From Bacteroides sp. AN502(2024) (GTDB taxonomy: Bacteria; Bacteroidota; Bacteroidia; Bacteroidales; Bacteroidaceae): a stretch of DNA of 64,000 nt. Shown one piece after another: positions 24,406 to 34,297 of this stretch. Location: positions 62,001-126,000 of the forward strand of contig NZ_JBGFSP010000004.1 in NCBI RefSeq assembly GCF_041227145.1, given 5' to 3'. Position 1 is the first letter of the stretch. Each line of letters begins with the position of its first letter. Below the pieces are notes generated by a model, which worked only from the letters and a program-made list of their open reading frames with translations, had not been told where the DNA came from and searched no databases. Position numbers and translations under genes: made by a program.

Positions 24406-25725
24406 TCCTAAATAAATTTTGAGCATGAGCTAACTGACTATACTGTTAAGTATAGCCTCGAGAGTTCAAAATCAATCCCCCCTAATCGTTTTCGATGGTT
24501 TCGGGAGGTGGTGTAAATGGTTGATCAAGCCATTTTTGGAGGTCGATTTTGGTAAATGTGTTCAGCCGGAGCGTGACCACAAGGTTAGCCAATGCCCATT
24601 TGTATCTTGCGATGTGCTTTAGCCATGTCAGAATCAGCATTGTAGTCATAGCAGTCCATATTTGGGTCTCTACGGCATTGCGGGATGTGCCGATAAAGCT
24701 CTTGATGCGTAGCAGTTGCTTGAGGTTGCGAAAGAAGATTTCTATGTTCCACCGAGCCTTGTACAGAGCCGCTATGCTTGATGCTGCCAATGTGAAGTTG
24801 TTTGTGAGTAACTCAATTTCAAAACCGTGTTCATCGTTCCATACTGCGATGCGACGTAAACGTTTGGGATATTTGGATTTGGCCGCCGAGAGTTCGAACT
24901 CGATTATTTCGTCAATAAGTACATTCTGAGCGTGTTTTTCAGGCAAAGGCAACTCCTCTATGGCTTTGTACCGGATATTGTCTTTATGACGCACTACAAA
25001 GAACACGTTGCTGCTGTCCCAATTATTCAGCAATGAGTAGTCACAGTAGCCTCGGTCGGCTACTACAATACTATACGGATGTAACTCAATATCAAAAGCA
25101 GCTTTGTTGTCGGTGGTTTTGCCATCGGTGATATTCACGAACTCCGGCAAAAGACTGTCATAGTCCAATAGCGTGTGCATCTTGACCGCCCCCTTGGTGG
25201 TAGTGTAATGTGCCCAGTCATATATTGACAGAGTCAATGACACCAATGTGGAGTCGAGCAGTTTTATCGGCATCTTGAAACGGAACTTTCTTCGTTGCCA
25301 TAGGGCTTGCTGTCCGAAATACTGAAACAACGAGTAGAATATGCCGCGAAAAACCGAACTGTCTCGGTTGGCGTTCTGATATGCTACCGTTGACTTGGAT
25401 GGTGCACGGTTGATTCCCAAATGATTGAGGTTGCCGGTGGCTGATTTCAGCCCGTTTGAGATATCTCTGACTGAATCACATCCTGAGAATTGGCTGAAAA
25501 TCATGCTAACAAACTGACTCCATGTATTGTAGCCCTTGCAATGCTTGTCTGACCCCGAAGATTTTATGATTTTCCTGATATTTTCTTTCGGGAGATGTGA
25601 TATTACCTGTGCGAAAAGTGTTATATTTGCCATAGGAAGTAGATGAGTTGGTAGCTTGCTACTAAGGTAGTCATTTTACCTTAGTTCTACTTCCTTTTTA
25701 TTTGTTCCCCCCAATTTATTTAGGA
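24406..25725 (-). mobile_element. complete IS4-family insertion sequence, 1320 bp
   Basis: The ends are perfect 13-bp inverted repeats, TCCTAAATAAATT (24406-24418) and AATTTATTTAGGA (25713-25725). Both are flanked by the direct repeat CAATATTG (24398-24405 and 25726-25733), an 8-bp target duplication. One intact transposase gene fills the element on the minus strand. The target was the AT-rich, partly palindromic intergenic region between tRNA-Ser and mutS2. The intact repeats and gene suggest a fairly recent insertion. Confidence 0.9.
24482..25633 (-). CDS. IS4-family transposase
   Basis: 383 aa. The N-terminal region (about residues 1-75, WSQFVSMIFSQFSGCDSVRD) is the DUF4372-type domain that precedes DDE_Tnp_1 in IS4-group transposases. 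The catalytic core has LLDSTLVSL with the first Asp (about residue 126), VVADRGYCDYSLL with the second Asp (about 192), and the Y-(2)-R-(3)-E block YKARWNIEIFFRNLKQLL with the Glu (about 297). The length and motifs are complete, so it should be active. It cuts and pastes the surrounding IS as a DDE transposase. The stop lies 76 bp inside the left end of the IS. Confidence 0.92.
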   Translation of the reverse strand: MANITLFAQVISHLPKENIRKIIKSSGSDKHCKGYNTWSQFVSMIFSQFSGCDSVRDISNGLKSATGNLNHLGINRAPSKSTVAYQNANRDSSVFRGIFYSLFQYFGQQALWQRRKFRFKMPIKLLDSTLVSLTLSIYDWAHYTTTKGAVKMHTLLDYDSLLPEFVNITDGKTTDNKAAFDIELHPYSIVVADRGYCDYSLLNNWDSSNVFFVVRHKDNIRYKAIEELPLPEKHAQNVLIDEIIEFELSAAKSKYPKRLRRIAVWNDEHGFEIELLTNNFTLAASSIAALYKARWNIEIFFRNLKQLLRIKSFIGTSRNAVETQIWTAMTTMLILTWLKHIARYKWALANLVVTLRLNTFTKIDLQKWLDQPFTPPPETIEND

Positions 25726-25743
25726 CAATATTGGAATTAATCG

Positions 25744-25751
25744 TATTTTTG
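25744..25751 (+). promoter_or_regulatory. -7 element of mutS2, next to IS end
   Basis: TATTTTTG fits TAnnTTTG and lies 25 bp before the mutS2 ATG. The position for the -33 element (about 25720) now falls in the IS end (TTTAGG), so the original upstream half of the promoter was separated by the insertion. Confidence 0.6.
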
Positions 25752-25775
25752 CAGCTCATTAGTAAGAAGAAAAAT

Positions 25776-28277
25776 ATGATATACCCTCACAACTTTGAGC
25801 AAAAGATAGGATTCGACCAGATAAGACAGTTACTAAAAGATAAGTGTCTCAGTACTTTAGGCAAAGAAAGAGTTGCAGGCATGAATTTTTCCGAACAATA
25901 TGAAGAGATTGAGGAGAGATTAAATCAAGTAACAGAGTTTGTCCGCATTATCCAGGAAGAGGACGGATTTCCCGATCAGTTTTTCTTTGACGTCCGTCCT
26001 TCACTCAAGCGTGTGCGGATAGAACGAATGTATTTGGACGAACAAGAGCTATTCGATCTACGCCGTTCATTAGAAACCATCCATGACATTGTACGCTTCT
26101 TGCATCGGAACGAAGATGAAGAAGAAAACAACGCCCCCTACCCCAGCCTGAAACGACTGTCAGGAGATATTGCCGTTTTCCCCCAACTGATAAGGAAAAT
26201 AGACGGCATCCTTGACAAATATGGAAAAATCAAGGATAATGCCTCTACCGAATTGGCCCGCATACGTCACGAACTTACCAGTACGATGGGAAATATTTCC
26301 CGTTCATTAAATAGTATCCTGCGCAGCGCACAATCCGAAGGATACGTGGACAAAGACGTAACACCCACCATGCGTGACGGACGTCTGGTGATTCCGGTTG
26401 CCTCCGGAGTCAAACGAAAAATCAAAGGTATCGTACATGATGAATCCGCCAGCGGAAAAACAGTGTTTATAGAGCCTGCGGAAGTAGTGGAAGCCAACAA
26501 TCGCATCCGTGAACTCGAAAGCGACGAACGGCGTGAAATCATTCGCATCCTTACCGAGTTCTCAAACATGCTCCGTCCATCTATCCCGGAAATACTCCAA
26601 TCATACGAATTTCTGGCAGAGATCGATTTTATCCGTGCGAAAAGCTACTTTGCCATACAGACCCATAGCCTGAAACCCACCGTGGAGAATGAGCAACTAC
26701 TGGATTGGACGATGGCCGTGCATCCTTTATTACAACTTTCACTAGCCAAACATGGAAAGAAAGTCGTACCACTGGATATACAGCTCGACCCCAAACAACG
26801 CATCCTTATTATATCCGGACCGAACGCCGGGGGAAAGTCCGTCTGTTTGAAAACAGTCGGTTTGCTGCAATATATGCTGCAATGCGGTATGCTGATTCCC
26901 TTGCACGAACGTAGTCGCACCGGAATATTCAGTAGCATCTTTATCGATATCGGTGATGAGCAATCTATTGAAGACGATTTGAGCACCTACTCTTCTCACC
27001 TGACCAATATGAAAATCATGATGAAGAGCTGCAACAAACGGAGTCTCATCCTGATTGACGAGTTCGGCGGAGGCACGGAGCCACAAATCGGAGGTGCCAT
27101 TGCCGAAGCCGTGCTGAAACGTTTCAATCAGAAAGGAACATTCGGAGTCATTACCACCCACTACCAGAATCTGAAACACTTTGCCGAAGAGCATGAAGGA
27201 GTAGTGAACGGCGCCATGCTTTACGACCGTCATCTCATGCAAGCACTTTTCCAATTGCAAATCGGAAATCCGGGAAGTTCGTTTGCCGTAGAAATCGCAC
27301 GAAAAATCGGACTACCGGAAGATGTCATCGCAGATGCTTCGGAGATCGTAGGAAGCGAATATATCAACGCAGACAAATACCTTCAGGACATTGTGCGCGA
27401 CAAGCGTTACTGGGAAGGAAAACGTCAAACCATCCGTCAACGGGAAAAGCACATGGAAGAGACCATCGCCCGTTACCAGGCAGAGATGGAAGAATTGCAA
27501 AAATCCCGGAAAGAGATTATCCGGCAAGCAAAAGAAGAAGCCCAACGCATGCTTCAGGAATCAAATGCCCGCATTGAAAATACGATTCGCAAGATAAAGG
27601 AAGCGCAAGCCGAAAAGGAGAAGACACGCCAGGCACGTCAGGAACTGGCCGATTTCCGAACCTCTTTGGATGCATCGGCATCTAAGGAGCAGGAAGAGAA
27701 AATCGCCCGGAAAATGGAGAAACTAAAGGAGAAGCAAGAGCGGAAGAGAAACAAAAAAAGTGAACCGAAAGCTGTAACATCTTCTCCATTGAGTGTCCCG
27801 AAAGTAGTGCCGATTGCGGTAGGAGAAAATGTAAAGATCAAAGGACAGACAAGCGTCGGACAAGTGATGGAAATCAATGGCAAGAATGCGACTGTTGCCT
27901 TTGGAAGTATCAAAACGACCGTCAAAACAGACCGGCTGGAACATGTCAGTCATGCACCCAAGACGGAAGGGATTGCCAAAAGCACCTTTGTCAGTAGCCA
28001 AACACACGATCAGATGTACGAAAAGAAACTTAGCTTCAAACAGGATATTGATGTGCGCGGAATGCGTGGAGACGAAGCCTTACAGGCGGTCACCTATTTT
28101 ATTGATGATGCCATATTGGTCGGCATGAATCGAGTGCGTATCCTTCACGGCACAGGAACAGGAATACTTCGTACACTGATCCGCCAATATCTGGCCACCG
28201 TACCGGGAGTCAGTCATTATGCCGACGAACATGTACAGTTCGGCGGTGCCGGAATCACAGTAGTCGATTTCGACTAA
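25776..28277 (+). CDS. mutS2: MutS2 family protein
   Basis: 833 aa from ATG 25776 (MIYPHNFEQKIGFDQIRQLL); the frame is open 15 codons further up, but only from a TTG inside the IS target duplication and promoter. Core and lever domains are followed by the ABC-type ATPase: Walker A ISGPNAGGKSVCLKT (about residue 343), Walker B SLILIDEFGGGTEP (about 428). A long coiled coil (about 540-680) is rich in Lys, Glu and Gln. The C-terminal Smr domain has DVRGMRGDEALQAV and the RILHGTGTGILR motif. There is no mismatch-recognition domain, as expected. MutS2 limits recombination and, through Smr, acts on nucleic acid or stalled ribosomes in other bacteria. Length and motifs are normal. Confidence 0.93.
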   Translation: MIYPHNFEQKIGFDQIRQLLKDKCLSTLGKERVAGMNFSEQYEEIEERLNQVTEFVRIIQEEDGFPDQFFFDVRPSLKRVRIERMYLDEQELFDLRRSLETIHDIVRFLHRNEDEEENNAPYPSLKRLSGDIAVFPQLIRKIDGILDKYGKIKDNASTELARIRHELTSTMGNISRSLNSILRSAQSEGYVDKDVTPTMRDGRLVIPVASGVKRKIKGIVHDESASGKTVFIEPAEVVEANNRIRELESDERREIIRILTEFSNMLRPSIPEILQSYEFLAEIDFIRAKSYFAIQTHSLKPTVENEQLLDWTMAVHPLLQLSLAKHGKKVVPLDIQLDPKQRILIISGPNAGGKSVCLKTVGLLQYMLQCGMLIPLHERSRTGIFSSIFIDIGDEQSIEDDLSTYSSHLTNMKIMMKSCNKRSLILIDEFGGGTEPQIGGAIAEAVLKRFNQKGTFGVITTHYQNLKHFAEEHEGVVNGAMLYDRHLMQALFQLQIGNPGSSFAVEIARKIGLPEDVIADASEIVGSEYINADKYLQDIVRDKRYWEGKRQTIRQREKHMEETIARYQAEMEELQKSRKEIIRQAKEEAQRMLQESNARIENTIRKIKEAQAEKEKTRQARQELADFRTSLDASASKEQEEKIARKMEKLKEKQERKRNKKSEPKAVTSSPLSVPKVVPIAVGENVKIKGQTSVGQVMEINGKNATVAFGSIKTTVKTDRLEHVSHAPKTEGIAKSTFVSSQTHDQMYEKKLSFKQDIDVRGMRGDEALQAVTYFIDDAILVGMNRVRILHGTGTGILRTLIRQYLATVPGVSHYADEHVQFGGAGITVVDFD

Positions 28278-28428
28278 CGTGTAAACAAAAGGAATCCAAG
28301 GAGCTTGTTCGCATTTAGACGAGTCGATCTTTCTATTTCCAATGATGAATTACAAACGGATGCCGGAAGCGGAAGGCTGTACGGGCATTTATTTGCCTGG
28401 ATTATAACGACAATTATCGGTATTGTTG

Positions 28429-28436
28429 TATATTTG
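28429..28436 (+). promoter_or_regulatory. -7 element of sdaA
   Basis: TATATTTG fits TAnnTTTG, 42 bp before the ATG; no good TTTG at the -33 spacing. The 28278-28428 stretch shows no gene and no clear terminator for mutS2. Confidence 0.5.
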
Positions 28437-28478
28437 CACTTCAGAAAAAAATGGTATTAACAAAATCCATCATGAGTC

Positions 28479-29684
28479 ATGAAATCAATTAAAGAGCTAT
28501 ATAGAATAGGTACAGGCCCTTCCAGCAGCCACACAATGGGACCACGCAAGGCCGCCGAAATGTTTTTGGAACGTCATCCGGACGCAGCATCCTTTAAAGT
28601 AACCCTATACGGCAGTTTGGCAGCTACTGGCAAAGGGCACATGACAGATATAGCCATTATAGACACTTTACGGCCCATCGCTCCGATAGAAATTGTGTGG
28701 CAACCCAAAGTCTTCCTACCGTTCCATCCCAATGGAATGACATTTACAGCTTTGGACAACAATAATAAAGTGCAGGAAAACTGGACTGTCTATAGTATCG
28801 GCGGCGGTGCACTGGCAGAAAGCAGCCATCCGACCATCGAAAGTCCGGATGTGTACGGTATGGAAAACATGACCGAGATACTCCAATGGTGCGAAGATAC
28901 CGGAAAAAGTTATTGGGAATATGTGAAAGAATGTGAGGAAGAAGATATATGGGATTATCTGGCTGAAGTCTGGGCCACCATGAAAGATGCCATTCACCGT
29001 GGACTGGAAGAGGAAGGAGTACTTCCCGGCCCACTGAATCTCAGACGAAAAGCCTCCACCTATTACATACGTGCTACCGGATACAAACAATCCCTGCAAT
29101 CCAGAGGACTCGTCTTTTCTTATGCTCTGGCAGTAAGTGAAGAGAATGCTTCCGGTGGAAAAATTGTGACAGCTCCTACCTGCGGTTCCTGCGGAGTGAT
29201 GCCTGCCGTACTATATCATCTCCAGCAAAGCCGTGATTTCAGTGATATGCGCATTCTACGCGCGTTGGCCACTGCCGGATTGTTTGGCAACATTGTCAAA
29301 TTCAATGCATCCATTTCCGGAGCAGAAGTAGGTTGTCAGGGAGAAGTAGGCGTAGCCTGCGCAATGGCTTCGGCTGCCGCCAATCAATTATTCGGAGGTA
29401 GTCCCGCACAAATCGAATATGCAGCAGAAATGGGATTGGAACACCATCTGGGAATGACGTGCGACCCGGTATGTGGATTGGTGCAAATTCCCTGCATCGA
29501 ACGAAATGCATACGCTGCCGCACGTGCGCTGGATGCTAATCTTTATTCAGCTTTCACCGATGGTATGCACCGTGTCTCTTTCGACAAAGTAGTGCAAGTA
29601 ATGAAGCAGACCGGACACGACCTTCCATCGCTTTACAAAGAAACAAGCGAAGGAGGATTAGCCAAGGATTATCAACAAATGTAA
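28479..29684 (+). CDS. sdaA: L-serine ammonia-lyase (single chain)
   Basis: 401 aa. Deaminates L-serine to pyruvate and ammonia in the cytoplasm, using an oxygen-sensitive [4Fe-4S] cluster. The beta-type part (residues 1-150) opens with [18 protein letters not shown]. The alpha-type part carries [17 protein letters not shown] (about residue 228) and [17 protein letters not shown], with Cys-rich [18 protein letters not shown] (about 324), which supply the cluster ligands. The fused single-chain form is the usual one in Bacteroidetes. It is convergent with carB. Its proximity to tRNA-Ser is probably coincidental. Confidence 0.93.
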   Translation: MKSIKELYRIGTGPSSSHTMGPRKAAEMFLERHPDAASFKVTLYGSLAATGKGHMTDIAIIDTLRPIAPIEIVWQPKVFLPFHPNGMTFTALDNNNKVQENWTVYSIGGGALAESSHPTIESPDVYGMENMTEILQWCEDTGKSYWEYVKECEEEDIWDYLAEVWATMKDAIHRGLEEEGVLPGPLNLRRKASTYYIRATGYKQSLQSRGLVFSYALAVSEENASGGKIVTAPTCGSCGVMPAVLYHLQQSRDFSDMRILRALATAGLFGNIVKFNASISGAEVGCQGEVGVACAMASAAANQLFGGSPAQIEYAAEMGLEHHLGMTCDPVCGLVQIPCIERNAYAAARALDANLYSAFTDGMHRVSFDKVVQVMKQTGHDLPSLYKETSEGGLAKDYQQM

Positions 29685-29691
29685 TCATAAA

Positions 29692-29710
29692 AACAAGCCC
29701 CGGCTTTGTT
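29692..29710 (+). terminator. weak hairpin after sdaA
   Basis: AACAAGCC / GGCTTTGTT with a 2-nt loop and one bulged base, 8 bp after the sdaA stop; only a modest T-rich run follows (ATTATT). Confidence 0.45.
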
Positions 29711-29769
29711 ATTATCCAAGGTTTATGCAACTTTCGGCATAAAGCTTTTCGTTATGCCGAAGAATCAAT

Positions 29770-29871
29770 AAGAGGCTGTCTGACAAGTCCTATTTTAACG
29801 ATTTCACCCCTGCCGGAATATGCTTTGACAGGGGTGACTTCTAATTTTTGAGACCTGTTAGACAGCCTCTT
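29770..29871. repeat. nested palindromic intergenic element, about 100 bp
   Basis: The outer arm AGAGGCTGTCTGACAAGTC (29771-29789) pairs with 29852-29870 (reverse complement AGAGGCTGTCTAACAGGTC, 17 of 19 identical). The inner arm is CACCCCTG (29805-29812) / CAGGGGTG (29829-29836). It fills the space between the convergent sdaA and carB genes and would fold into a long cruciform or RNA hairpin from either strand, so it may end transcription both ways. I recall similar GAGGCTGTC-type repeats as common between genes in Bacteroides, but have not searched. Confidence 0.7.
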
Positions 29872-29890
29872 CAAAAGGATGACATTCTGC

Positions 29891-32800
29891 TTATTTATAC
29901 TCTGCCCAACTCCTGATAGCCACATCGTCCACACTCATCGTACAGAAAGCATTGATAAATGCGCTGGCCAACCGGGCATTCGTAATCAACGGAATATTCA
30001 AGTCGATGGCGGCACGACGAATTTTATATCCATTATCCAATTCTCCGGCTGTCAGGTTCTTTGGTATATTGACCACCATATCGATTTCCTTGCTATGAAG
30101 CATCTCCAATGCCTGTGGATGTCCCTCCTCACTCGGCCAATAAACATGAGTACTTTCAATTCCATTCTCTGCAAGTGTTTTGTGTGTACCACCCGTTGCA
30201 AAGAGTTTATATCCCTTATTTACCAACATACGGGCTGCATCCATCATATCAGCTTTCTGCTTCATCGTACCCGTAGAAAGCAGGATATTCTTCTTCGGAA
30301 TACGATAGCCCACGGAAAGCATCGCTTTAAGTATGGCACAAGAAGTATCCGTACCGATACAGCCCACTTCACCGGTAGAAGCCATATCTACCCCCAATAC
30401 CGGATCGGCTTTCTGCAGACGGTTGAAGGAGAACTGGGAAGCCTTGATTCCGACATAATCCAGTTCGAAGAGATTCTTCTCCGGTTTCTCCACAGGCAGA
30501 CCAAGCATCACTTTCGTTGCCAGCTCGATAAAGTTGATCTTCAACACCTTGCTGACAAACGGAAAAGAACGGCTGGCACGAAGATTACATTCGATGACCT
30601 TGATATCGTTGTCTTTCGCCAGATATTGAATATTGAACGGACCGGAGATATTCAAAGCCTTGGCAATCTCACGACTGATACGCTTGATACGGCGAACTGT
30701 TTCTACATACAACTTCTGTGGTGGAAACTGAATCGTAGCGTCACCGGAGTGCACTCCCGCAAACTCAATATGTTCACTAATAGCGTATGCCACGATTTCT
30801 CCATTCTGCGCCACAGCATCCATTTCCACCTCCTTGGCGTGTTCGATGAATTGGCTTACCACCACCGGATGTTTCTTCGATACATTGGCTGCCAGTTTAA
30901 GGAAACGTTCCAATTCTTCCTGATTGGAACAGACATTCATTGCAGCCCCCGAAAGCACGTAAGACGGACGGACAAGTACGGGAAAACCGACTTCTTCAAC
31001 AAACTCCTGAATGTCATCCATCGAAGTCAACTCACGCCAACGAGGCTGATCCACACCGATACGGTCGAGCATGGCAGAGAACTTCTCACGGTCCTCGGCA
31101 TTGTCAATGCTCTTGGCACTTGTACCAAGAATATGGATATGCTGTGCATCCAGGCGTAAAGCAAGATTATTCGGAATCTGACCACCGGTAGATACAATCA
31201 CGCCATGTGGATTCTCAAGTTCCAGAATATCCATCACACGCTCAAAACTCAGTTCGTCGAAGTATAGACGGTCGCACATATCGTAGTCCGTAGACACGGT
31301 TTCAGGATTATAGTTAATCATCACGCTGCGCCATCCTTCCTTGCGAATCGTATTCAAAGCCTGAACACCACACCAGTCAAATTCTACCGAAGAGCCGATA
31401 CGGTAAGCACCGGAACCCAATACGACAATAGACTTATGATCGCCCAGATAATGTACATCATTCGCTACACCACTATAAGTAAGGTACAGATAATTGGTTT
31501 GGGCCGGATATTCTGCAGCCAGCGTATCAATCTGTTTCACAACCGGAAGGATCCCCACACGCTTACGATGATTACGGATATAAAGAATTCCCTCTTCCAT
31601 GTCTCCCTCGTAGCCGACAGCACGGGCAATCTGGAAATCAGAAAAACCCTGAACTTTAGCTTTACGAAGCAATTCGTCCGGCAAATCGGCAATCTGTTTG
31701 TGGTTATTTCCCCAACTATGCAACTCCTCGGAAGTGTTCATGATATTCATCAACTTCCGGAGGAACCATTTATCAATCTTCGTAAGTTCATGCACCTGGT
31801 CGATGGTATATCCGGCACGGAACGCTTTCGAAATGACAAAAATACGTTTGTCAGTCGGTTCACGTAATGCCTTATCAATATCCGGAATAACCAATTCCTT
31901 GTTTTCTACAAATCCATGCATTCCCTGTCCGATCATACGAAGCCCTTTCTGAATCACCTCTTCAAAAGTGCGTCCGATGGCCATTACCTCACCTACAGAT
32001 TTCATCGAAGAGCCCAATTCTTTATCAACCCCATGGAATTTCCCCAGATCCCAACGCGGTATTTTACAAACCACATAATCCAGTGCAGGTTCAAAGAAGG
32101 CAGAAGTCGTTTTCGTTACAGAGTTTTTCAAGTCGAATAATCCGTAACCCAGTCCCAACTTGGCAGCAACAAAAGCCAGCGGATAACCGGTTGCCTTGGA
32201 TGCCAAAGCAGAAGAACGGGAAAGACGGGCGTTCACTTCAATCACCCGATAATCTTCGGATTCGGGATCGAAGGCATATTGTACGTTACATTCCCCCACA
32301 ATACCCACATGGCGGATGATACGTATGGCCAACTCGCGAAGTTTATGGTATTCTTTATTCGTAAGCGTTTGCGACGGAGCGATGACAATAGATTCACCGG
32401 TATGAATACCCAACGGATCGAAGTTCTCCATATTACAAACGGTGATACAGTTGTCGAAGCGGTCACGCACCACTTCATATTCCACTTCCTTCCAGCCACG
32501 CAGTGATTTTTCCACCAATACCTGCGGAGAGAAAGAGAATGCTTTTTCTACCAAAATATTCAGTTGCTCTTCGTTATCACAAAAACCCGAACCCAAGCCA
32601 CCCAATGCATAAGCTGCACGAACAATGACCGGATAGCCCAGCTCTTTCGCCGCCCAACGGGCATCTTCCGCATTTTCCACGGCCTCACTCTGAATGGTCT
32701 TTACATTGATCTCATTCAATTTCTGAACGAACAGTTCACGGTCTTCGGTATCCATAATAGCTTGTACCGGAGTACCGAGCACCTGTACATTATATTTCTC

Positions 32801-33118
32801 CAGGATGCCTTCCTTATATAAAGCCACTCCACAATTCAAAGCCGTCTGTCCACCGAATGCCAGCATGATACCTTCCGGCTTCTCTTTTTGAATCACTTTC
32901 TCTACGAAATAGGGAGTCACCGGAAGGAAGTAAATCTGATCCGCCACTCCTTCAGACGTCTGTACCGTAGCAATATTGGGATTAATAAGAATGGTCTCAA
33001 TACCTTCTTCTTTCAGGGCTTTGAGTGCCTGCGAACCAGAATAGTCGAACTCACCGGCCTCACCGATTTTCAGGGCACCGGAACCCAGCAGCAATACTTT
33101 CTTTATATTTTCTTTCAT
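29891..33118 (-). CDS. carB: carbamoyl-phosphate synthase, large subunit
   Basis: 1075 aa, the normal length. Makes carbamoyl phosphate from bicarbonate, ammonia (delivered by CarA) and two ATP for pyrimidine and arginine synthesis. Two ATP-grasp halves start near KVLLLGSGALKIGEAGEFDY (residue 7) and SIVVLGSGAYRIGSSVEFDW (about 560). Substrate-binding EVNARLSRSSALASKATGYP and ECNLRASRSFPFVSKVL are the paired metal and ATP sites. The C-terminal 140 residues form the MGS-like regulatory domain (KLFATGGTHKTLAENGI). It is 9 bp downstream of carA in a minus-strand operon that begins with the glmS remnant. Confidence 0.97.
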   Translation of the reverse strand: MKENIKKVLLLGSGALKIGEAGEFDYSGSQALKALKEEGIETILINPNIATVQTSEGVADQIYFLPVTPYFVEKVIQKEKPEGIMLAFGGQTALNCGVALYKEGILEKYNVQVLGTPVQAIMDTEDRELFVQKLNEINVKTIQSEAVENAEDARWAAKELGYPVIVRAAYALGGLGSGFCDNEEQLNILVEKAFSFSPQVLVEKSLRGWKEVEYEVVRDRFDNCITVCNMENFDPLGIHTGESIVIAPSQTLTNKEYHKLRELAIRIIRHVGIVGECNVQYAFDPESEDYRVIEVNARLSRSSALASKATGYPLAFVAAKLGLGYGLFDLKNSVTKTTSAFFEPALDYVVCKIPRWDLGKFHGVDKELGSSMKSVGEVMAIGRTFEEVIQKGLRMIGQGMHGFVENKELVIPDIDKALREPTDKRIFVISKAFRAGYTIDQVHELTKIDKWFLRKLMNIMNTSEELHSWGNNHKQIADLPDELLRKAKVQGFSDFQIARAVGYEGDMEEGILYIRNHRKRVGILPVVKQIDTLAAEYPAQTNYLYLTYSGVANDVHYLGDHKSIVVLGSGAYRIGSSVEFDWCGVQALNTIRKEGWRSVMINYNPETVSTDYDMCDRLYFDELSFERVMDILELENPHGVIVSTGGQIPNNLALRLDAQHIHILGTSAKSIDNAEDREKFSAMLDRIGVDQPRWRELTSMDDIQEFVEEVGFPVLVRPSYVLSGAAMNVCSNQEELERFLKLAANVSKKHPVVVSQFIEHAKEVEMDAVAQNGEIVAYAISEHIEFAGVHSGDATIQFPPQKLYVETVRRIKRISREIAKALNISGPFNIQYLAKDNDIKVIECNLRASRSFPFVSKVLKINFIELATKVMLGLPVEKPEKNLFELDYVGIKASQFSFNRLQKADPVLGVDMASTGEVGCIGTDTSCAILKAMLSVGYRIPKKNILLSTGTMKQKADMMDAARMLVNKGYKLFATGGTHKTLAENGIESTHVYWPSEEGHPQALEMLHSKEIDMVVNIPKNLTAGELDNGYKIRRAAIDLNIPLITNARLASAFINAFCTMSVDDVAIRSWAEYK

Positions 33119-33127
33119 GATTGTCGG

Positions 33128-34270
33128 TTATTTTAGCAGGTTTACAAATTCATCGAACAGGAATTCCGTATCCGTAGGTCCGCTCGCCGCTTCCGGATGG
33201 AATTGTGCAGAAAACCAAGGATTCTTTTTATGTCTGATTCCCTCATTGGATCCATCGTTCATATTGATGAACAACGGCTCCCAGTCTGCACTCAACGTAT
33301 TATTATCTACAGCGTAACCGTGATTTTGTGAAGTGATAAAACAACGCTCCGTACCTACCATACGCACCGGCTGGTTGTGGCTACGATGTCCGTATTTCAA
33401 TTTATAAATCTTAGCTCCGCCTGCTTTTGAAAGCAACTGGTTTCCCATGCAGATACCGAAGATAGGCAATTTCTCGTTTGCCATCGCCTTGCGAATATGC
33501 TGCACTGCAGCATCACAAGTATCCGGATCGCCCGGTCCGTTGGAGATAAATAACCCGTCAAATTCGAGTCCGTTGTAATCATAATCCCAAGGAACACGGA
33601 TCACTTCTACTCCCCGTTTCAACAGACAACGAATAATATTCGCCTTCACACCGCAATCCACCAAAACTACTTTCTGTAATGAAGAATGAGGAATGGAGAA
33701 TGAAGAATCAGCTGTGCTACAGCGACTCGTTCCATCGGGGAAATAATGAATGATTTCTTTACAGGAAACTCGGTCTACATAGTTGATATCACTATAAGAC
33801 GGAAATTCGTCCTTGTCCATACTTACTTCTTCATTTTCAGGATCGAAAACGATTTTCCCCATCATCACCCCATGCTCACGAAGCACCTTGGTCAGCTCGC
33901 GGGTATCGATGCCTGTAATGCCGGGAACTTGCTCGCGTTTCAGCCAGTCACCGAGACTTTCCACTGCGTTCCAATGGCTGTATTCATAAGAATAGTCACT
34001 TACGATAATCGCTTCCGCATGGATTTTCTCACTTTCCATGAACGTAGGAAGTCCATTCGGTTCGATGGTAAAAGGAGGAACACCGTAATTGCCTACCAAA
34101 GGATAGGTAAGCGTCATCAACTGTCCGGCATAGGAGGGATCGGTAAGGCTCTCCGGATATCCGGTCATGGCAGTATTAAAAACTACTTCGCCCGCCACCG
34201 GCTTCTCGTAGCCAAACGACTTACCGGAAAACCGGCTCCCGTCGTCAAGGATTAATGTCACATTTCTCAT
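33128..34270 (-). CDS. carA: carbamoyl-phosphate synthase, small (glutaminase) subunit
   Basis: 380 aa. Hydrolyses glutamine and channels ammonia to CarB. The N-terminal CarA domain (residues 1-150) opens with LILDDGSRFSGKSFGYEKP. The C-terminal class I glutaminase has GDPDTCDAAVQHIRKAM, the nucleophile Cys in PIFGICMGNQLLSKAGG (about residue 275), and NHGYAVDN and QFHPEAASGPTDTEFLF (His, Glu). Between the two domains (about residues 180-200) is a run RCSTADSSFSIPHSSLQ that is not usual in CarA and is encoded by a short-period AT-rich repeat (33675-33712). It lies in the linker, so the enzyme is probably functional. Confidence 0.96.
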   Translation of the reverse strand: MRNVTLILDDGSRFSGKSFGYEKPVAGEVVFNTAMTGYPESLTDPSYAGQLMTLTYPLVGNYGVPPFTIEPNGLPTFMESEKIHAEAIIVSDYSYEYSHWNAVESLGDWLKREQVPGITGIDTRELTKVLREHGVMMGKIVFDPENEEVSMDKDEFPSYSDINYVDRVSCKEIIHYFPDGTSRCSTADSSFSIPHSSLQKVVLVDCGVKANIIRCLLKRGVEVIRVPWDYDYNGLEFDGLFISNGPGDPDTCDAAVQHIRKAMANEKLPIFGICMGNQLLSKAGGAKIYKLKYGHRSHNQPVRMVGTERCFITSQNHGYAVDNNTLSADWEPLFINMNDGSNEGIRHKKNPWFSAQFHPEAASGPTDTEFLFDEFVNLLK

Positions 34271-34297
34271 TCTTAGTATTGAATCGTTGTATGGTTG

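Noticed and set aside
29879..31159. 426-codon open frame on the plus strand opposite carB
   Set aside because: It lies wholly within carB, has His/Gln/Phe-rich composition typical of an antisense shadow, and no family motif.
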